Positions 14,564 through 18,552 of a stretch of 18,552 bases of DNA are shown piece after piece (positions within the stretch are counted from its first letter, which is position 1; each line of letters begins with the position of its first letter). The position numbers and the translations under genes were made by a program. The stretch is from Thermoflexales bacterium (GTDB lineage: Bacteria; Chloroflexota; Anaerolineae; B4-G1): contig SKQX01000166.1 in the NCBI GenBank assembly GCA_007118795.1, forward strand, positions 1-18,552, in the 5' to 3' direction. The notes under the pieces are model-generated. The model worked only from the letters and a program-made list of their open reading frames with translations. It searched no databases and had not been told where the DNA came from.

Positions 14564-15211
14564 ATGGAAGTCGAGTTGATCGCTCTGACGCGCTACCTGA
14601 GAGGAGGGGGCACACCCGAGGAGTTGCTGGAGCACGCCGGACGGATCTGCTATCAGAGCGAGAGCCGTGGCGAGCCAGGCAGGTTCATCCGGGCTCGGGT
14701 CTCGGAGGGCCACGAGAGCATCATCGAGCACGCCAATGCCAGCTTCGAGATCAACGGCATAAGCCGCGCCTGTTCCCATCAGCTGGTGCGGCACCGACTC
14801 GCCTCGTACAGCCAGGAGTCGCAACGGTACGTCGATATGTCGGAGCCGGAGTGGGCTCTGCCGCCGGCCGTGCTGGCGAGTGATGAGGCTATGGCGGTCT
14901 GGGAGACCTTCTCCGAGGAAGTGAAGCGCGCTTATCGGGCGCTTCGGGACCTGGGAATGCGGAAGGAGGACGCGCGATTCGTGCTGCCCAACGCGGCCGC
15001 CACCCGTATCATCGTCACCATGAACTTCCGGGAGCTGCTCCATTTCTTCCGCATCCGCATATCGGGGCCGGCCCAGTGGGAGATTCGCGAGGTAGGCGTG
15101 AGGATGCTGGAGCTGGTCTATCCCCACGCCCCTGGCGTTTTTGGCGACTTCCGGGAGGAGATGAGGGAGCGGCGTCCAGAGTTCTTCCGTGGGACCGCGT
15201 CCGGCGACTGA
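14564..15211 (+). CDS. thyX: Flavin-dependent thymidylate synthase
   Basis: 215-residue ThyX, making dTMP from dUMP with methylene-tetrahydrofolate, FAD and NADPH. The signature RHR-x7-S is RHRLASYSQES (76-86), followed by QRY (87-89). Other conserved segments: HESIIEHANASFEI (50-63), which includes a flavin contact; VLPNAAATRIIVTMNFRELLHFFR, the helix with folate and dUMP contacts; and GPAQWEIREV. The length is typical. ATG 14564 follows GGAGGT at 5-base spacing. No thyA is seen in the window. The convergent neighbour is the broken DinB gene. Confidence 0.97.
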   Translation: MEVELIALTRYLRGGGTPEELLEHAGRICYQSESRGEPGRFIRARVSEGHESIIEHANASFEINGISRACSHQLVRHRLASYSQESQRYVDMSEPEWALPPAVLASDEAMAVWETFSEEVKRAYRALRDLGMRKEDARFVLPNAAATRIIVTMNFRELLHFFRIRISGPAQWEIREVGVRMLELVYPHAPGVFGDFREEMRERRPEFFRGTASGD

Positions 15212-15323
15212 GGCAGGCGCTCATGAGGAGCACCTATCTCAGCTTCGTCCCTGGGCTACAGGGCGCTTCAGCAGCGTCGCCGCTGATCGCCATTGACCGG
15301 GCCCGCCGTCACGTCGGATTCAG

Positions 15324-15842
15324 CTACCGCTCTCGGCGCCAATCCCCCGCATATGCCACACCGTACGGCTTGACCCGCTGCGCCAGATAGTGGTAGCGCA
15401 GCTCGATGAGCTGACGCAGGTGCAGCAGGTCGTGGGCTGCCCAGGCCGCCAGGATGTCGCCAGCCCTGAGGAATCCGAAGGGTTCTTCGACCGCCTGGTC
15501 CCAGTCGGGGCTCTGCAGGGTTCGCAACCAGGTGAGCGATTCTTGCCGCGCTTCGAGAAATCCCTCGCAGGCGAGGTCCAATCCCCGCTGCCGGCCCTGT
15601 TCGGTCACTCCGCGGGCTGGGTCCCCTGGAGCCAGCGCCTGTTGGGGGGAGTGAAGCACCAGGTCTAGCCGGGCCCGAAAATCATGCTCCTCCTCGTAAG
15701 CCAGATGGTTGATCATGTCCAGCAACGACTAGGCGTCCGAATGGGGCCTCCACCTCGCGGCGTCGTCCGAAACGTCCACGGTCAGAGTGTGGATGGCTTC
15801 GGCTGTTGCCTTCATCTGAGTGATTAGGCTCTCTGTGTCCAA
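15324..15842 (-). pseudogene. DinB-family gene interrupted by an amber codon
   Basis: Full frame is 172 residues, starting at TTG 15842 behind GAGGAGGGG, and reads like a DinB/YfiT four-helix bundle: an N-terminal ITQMKATAEAIHTL helix, INHLAYEEEHDFRARL with the first metal-type His, and HDLLHLRQLIELRYHYL with the H-x3-H near the end. Codon 38 (15729-15731) is TAG exactly where family members have the Trp of an A-W-S-(L/V)-x-E-x-x-N-H-L motif, a one-base change from TGG. Translation of the 3' part alone would need TTG 15725, which has no ribosome site. Either a young nonsense mutation, a sequencing error or rare suppression. Function otherwise unknown (DinB proteins are often metal-dependent thiol transferases). 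Confidence 0.7.
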
Positions 15843-15907
15843 ACGTCCCCCTCCTCTCGCCGCTGTAAACCGTTTCAACGCAGTACTCGAGTTGAGCGAG
15901 TGGGCTG

Positions 15908-16636
15908 CTATCGCGAGATTAACAGGACCACTCCGATGGCCACCAGGAGTGCGTAAACGATTCGCTCGAATTGCTCGGCCTCAAACCGGCGGTTGACCCA
16001 TCCTCCCGCCAAAACGGCAGTTCCGATCACCGGCAGGCTGTAGGCGTAAAGCTGCCATATCTCCCTCGTGTAGAACCCCGCCAGGGCCTGACCGACGAGC
16101 ACAGCGAATCCCGTGGGCAAGAAATACCCCTGCAGCGTGGCACGAAATCTCTTGGGTGACCAGCCCCGCATCACGCCATACATCACGATCGGGGGCCCGT
16201 TGGTATTGTAGGCACCGCCTAGGATGCCAGCAACGAAGCCGAAGAGATAAGACATCCGCTCGCTCTCCAGGGTGGGTAGTGGCAGCGTTGTCAGATTGGC
16301 GATTCCGTACGCGATCAGCACGACGGCCAGGATCGCCGTCACGATGCCAGCCGGGGCCAGCTGGAGCAGAAGCACGCCCAATGGAACCCCGACGATGCTC
16401 GCGACGATGAGACGCCAGGCGGCGTGTAGGTCCACTCGGTGCCAGGCGCCGGCCAGGATGCCGATCGACATCGTCGACCCAGCGAGCCTGACCAGCGGTA
16501 CCGCCGTGGGGAGACCGACGGCCAGGGTCAATAATGGCATCGCCAATAGGGCGTCCCCGAATCCGAAGGCCGATCCGGTGAAGCTGGCGAGGAACAGAAT
16601 GGTCAGCACGGCAATCGTGCGGGCTATTGGATCCAC
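15908..16636 (-). CDS. TauE/SafE-family membrane permease
   Basis: 242-residue integral membrane protein of the TauE/SafE (DUF81) family, which exports sulfite, sulfoacetate or similar anions. About eight helices: the first pair spans FLASFTGSAFGFGDALLAMPLL, with the family's G-F-G-(D/G) element, and a second copy is near FGFVAGILGGAYNTNGPPIVMYG, with the conserved G-G-x-x-x-T-N-x-P-P signature. The two-fold repeat is typical. GTG 16636 was chosen because GGAG lies five bases upstream; a longer frame to 16717 would add a charged leader unlike the family. It lies between the methyltransferase (93 bases upstream) and the DinB pseudogene (65 bases downstream), on the same strand. Confidence 0.87.
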   Translation of the reverse strand: MDPIARTIAVLTILFLASFTGSAFGFGDALLAMPLLTLAVGLPTAVPLVRLAGSTMSIGILAGAWHRVDLHAAWRLIVASIVGVPLGVLLLQLAPAGIVTAILAVVLIAYGIANLTTLPLPTLESERMSYLFGFVAGILGGAYNTNGPPIVMYGVMRGWSPKRFRATLQGYFLPTGFAVLVGQALAGFYTREIWQLYAYSLPVIGTAVLAGGWVNRRFEAEQFERIVYALLVAIGVVLLISR

Positions 16637-16729
16637 TCGGACTCCGGGGTGTCGAGGATGGGGCGCGGACACAAGCCGGGGCGCCAGCAGCCGCACCCTT
16701 CGCTGCCCTTGGCCCACGGAGGTGCCCCG

Positions 16730-17467
16730 TCAGGTTTCATCAACCTTACCGTAGATGGAGATGTGTTTGGTGCTGTCCTTCGTGAGTGGTTCTCTCTGCC
16801 ACGATCCCCAGCGCTCTTTCAAGGTCAATCCAGCCAGCTTAGCCATCAGATCGAGCTCCGATGGCCATGCGTAGCGCAACTTCACCGGGAATAACCGGAC
16901 ACCCTTCCTGCGGATCATGACATGTTGGCTGGAGACCTGCTGGTTAACGATATCATGCTCTGCCACGTCGAGCCGCACGGTCTCGTCCGAGAGATCGATC
17001 AACCGTACGGCCTGATGGTCCTCAAACCGGCCTAGGTCCGGCACGAAGACCTCCAGAAGGAAGTGCCCACAATCTTCGAGATGCGCGGCGACGCTCCTGA
17101 AGCACGCGATCTGCTCCTCCTGGGTGGAGAGGGCAAAAAATGTGTTGAAGACCACGAAGATGAGGTCAAACGCCCGATCGATAGGGATCTCGGCGAAGCT
17201 GCCCATTACCACCGGAATCCTATCTCCCCCCGGCTTGGCGCGCAGCTTCTCCACCATGGCGGGAGACGCATCGATGCCCGTCACAGAGACCGATCGGGCT
17301 GCCAGGGGGAGGGCTACCCGCCCGGTTCCGATCCCCAGCTCGAGCGCATCGCCCCCGGCTGAGAGCTCCTCCAGGAGGCTGATAGTGTCCTCTCCGACAT
17401 CGCCATACAGGTCGTCGTAGAATTCAGCGATTCGGTCACCGTACGTCAGGTCGTCGTATTCTCTCAT
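16730..17467 (-). CDS. Class I SAM-dependent methyltransferase
   Basis: 245-residue Rossmann methyltransferase. Seen: motif I LELGIGTGR (42-50), the acidic ribose ligand in GIDAS (64-68), VVMGSFAEIPI with motif III-like acid, and DLIFVVFNTFFALSTQEEQ. The Tyr-rich start MREYDDLTYGDRIAEFYDDLY is like UbiE/BioC-type small-molecule methyltransferases. The C-terminal half is a beta sheet with KLRYAWPSELDLMAKLAGLTL, a substrate lid. The substrate cannot be told. The ATG has AGGA about 9 bases upstream. It is 76 bases from the phosphatase gene on the same strand and may be cotranscribed. Confidence 0.88.
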   Translation of the reverse strand: MREYDDLTYGDRIAEFYDDLYGDVGEDTISLLEELSAGGDALELGIGTGRVALPLAARSVSVTGIDASPAMVEKLRAKPGGDRIPVVMGSFAEIPIDRAFDLIFVVFNTFFALSTQEEQIACFRSVAAHLEDCGHFLLEVFVPDLGRFEDHQAVRLIDLSDETVRLDVAEHDIVNQQVSSQHVMIRRKGVRLFPVKLRYAWPSELDLMAKLAGLTLKERWGSWQREPLTKDSTKHISIYGKVDET

Positions 17468-17543
17468 CGTATCCGTCCTACCGCTTGGCGGTCCGGGGTG
17501 GCTCGTAATCGGCCGAACAGTCGACCGAATGCGCTACCGCCGG

Positions 17544-18314
17544 CTATCCGGACTCGAGCAGCAGCCCTTTCAGTCGTCTGGTGTCCCGCGCCGTAAACCC
17601 CAGCCCCTCGCGAACGTAGTCCTCCACCGTGCCATGAACGTCACAGATCTGGTCGAAAGCTGCCTCCAGGTAGTCACGACGCGCTTCCAGCAGGGGAAGT
17701 ATCCTCTGTTTGGAGATGCCGAACCACTTCAGGAACCTCAGCCTGTGTAGCGTCATCTCCCGGAATCGGTCAAGATGGTCGTTGCTCTTCAGGTAGTCGT
17801 CCATCACCACGTCCGCAGGGACCCCCAGGATCCGCTGGATGAGGCTGCAGGCGAAGCCCGTGCGGTCCTTCCCCGCTGTACAGTGTATCAGCAGGGGGAG
17901 GTTATGGGCTTCCGAGGCCAGCCTCATCACGGACCCGAACTCGGAGCAGAAATCGCTGACGTACTCCCGGTAGCTCTCTCTGGCCACCGCTTCATAGTCC
18001 AGCCGACGTCCATCGCCGAACAGGAGCCAGACCAATCGCGAGATCACACTCAGGTCCTTGTGGTGGTTGACCCGGATCGGGATGTGGACGGTCCTCACGC
18101 CGGCATGGCGCGGGGCACGCTCTGGCGCTTCGTTCCTCTCATCGTACGTTCTCAAGTCACAGATGGTGCGAATGCCCAGCGAGGACAACGCCTTCAGGTC
18201 GGCCTGCGACGCATGGGCTAGACTGGCGCTGCGATACAGGAGCCGGCGCCTGACCAACAAGCCATCTGCCGTGCGACAGCCGCCGACGTCCCTGAAATTC
18301 TGTATGGTCTCCAT
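17544..18314 (-). CDS. MptpB-type protein tyrosine/phosphoinositide phosphatase
   Basis: 256-residue phosphatase of the Y_phosphatase3 family. The P-loop HCTAGKDRTG (144-153) has nucleophile Cys145 and phosphate-binding Arg151; the Lys and Asp inside the loop (CxxGKDR) are the mark of the MptpB-like branch, which takes phosphotyrosine, phosphoserine and phosphoinositides. The N-terminal NFRDVGG (6-12) and LYRSASLAHAS (26-36) are standard family blocks. A flexible lid and helical arm follow (residues 160-230). No signal peptide is seen. ATG 18314 is preceded by AGGAG with short spacing (3 bases). No kinase or substrate gene is adjacent. It heads a minus-strand run of four genes. Confidence 0.92.
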   Translation of the reverse strand: METIQNFRDVGGCRTADGLLVRRRLLYRSASLAHASQADLKALSSLGIRTICDLRTYDERNEAPERAPRHAGVRTVHIPIRVNHHKDLSVISRLVWLLFGDGRRLDYEAVARESYREYVSDFCSEFGSVMRLASEAHNLPLLIHCTAGKDRTGFACSLIQRILGVPADVVMDDYLKSNDHLDRFREMTLHRLRFLKWFGISKQRILPLLEARRDYLEAAFDQICDVHGTVEDYVREGLGFTARDTRRLKGLLLESG

Positions 18315-18552
18315 CTACTCCTGTTCTCGCCAACCCAACACAAGCAGGGGGCGCCAAAGACTATCCTCCTGGTACGACGCGATGGTCACTGGCGGCGTCC
18401 GGGCGCGCGAAACTCTGCCTGGCCGAGCGCCGCTCGGCAACATCTCCCCGACCGGACAACAGTCGCGGTCGGTTAGGAGACGCAAACCAGCAGCAGCGCC
18501 TATGGGCCCGCTACTGGTGCCCACCCACCGGTCTCGCGGATTCACAGGGGAC
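18315..18552. other. Right-edge intergenic stretch with two hairpins
   Basis: No ORF was supported. GCCGAGC (18422-18428) pairs with GCTCGGC (18432-18438), and CCGACCG (18448-18454) pairs with CGGTCGG (18466-18472). Neither is followed by a T-run. They may end a gene beyond the right edge or lie in the leader of the phosphatase gene. Confidence 0.4.

Noticed and set aside
15729..15731. TAG as pyrrolysine codon in DinB
   Set aside because: No pyl genes or PYLIS-like context, and DinB has a Trp here; a nonsense change is simpler.
1..18552. CRISPR array, prophage or integron
   Set aside because: No regularly spaced repeats, cas genes, phage structural genes or attC-like sites were seen.
1..18552. 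Selenoprotein genes with in-frame TGA
   Set aside because: Every recognised gene in the window ends normally or is complete without TGA read-through, and no SECIS-like hairpin was seen behind a TGA.

Overview
The window is GC-rich bacterial chromosome. No ribosomal marker is present, so the assignment rests on gene content. TrpB2-type tryptophan synthase, ThyX, a serpin lipoprotein, Tat-signal AmmeMemoRadiSam-type radical SAM proteins, a T-box trpS leader and GGAATGACA-type hairpin repeats together suggest a Chloroflexota-like, possibly thermophilic lineage. That is an inference (about 50 % sure). A complete selenocysteine tRNA shows that the organism probably makes selenoproteins. I found no selenoprotein gene inside the window.

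Layout. 25-164 (-): selC tRNA-Sec with its own promoter. 242-715 (+): a YacP-like NYN ribonuclease. 716-2090: a decayed stretch holding the C-terminal end of a DDE transposase (-), a truncated secreted-domain-like ORF (+), a 19-bp perfect hairpin and one more ORF fragment. 2259-3557 (+): serpin lipoprotein followed by a hairpin. 3983-8712 (+): a three-gene unit in which two paralogous Tat-signal radical SAM proteins flank a large membrane spermidine-synthase-fold protein. 8713-9004: hairpin repeats and a 16-bp palindrome. 9005-13414 (-): a ThiS/TtuB-like sulfur carrier, then the T-box-controlled operon trpS - AAA ATPase - trpB2, preceded by trxA with its own promoter. 13431-15211 (+): a GNAT-like protein and thyX. 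15324-18314 (-): a DinB-like gene broken by an amber codon, a TauE/SafE permease, a SAM methyltransferase and a MptpB-type tyrosine phosphatase.

How the genes work together. The best-supported regulatory unit is the tryptophan operon. Its leader carries a canonical T-box, a UGG specifier and a terminator, so uncharged tRNA-Trp should raise expression of TrpS, the ATPase and TrpB2. The most unusual unit is the radical SAM / membrane SpdSyn / radical SAM cassette: two iron-sulfur enzymes with twin-arginine leaders surround a membrane protein made of two similar transmembrane halves with a SAM-binding domain between them. Its polyamine-synthase catalytic residues appear to be lost, and AMMECR1 and Memo, the usual partners of this radical SAM family, are absent from the window. 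This is the strongest candidate here for an undescribed system.
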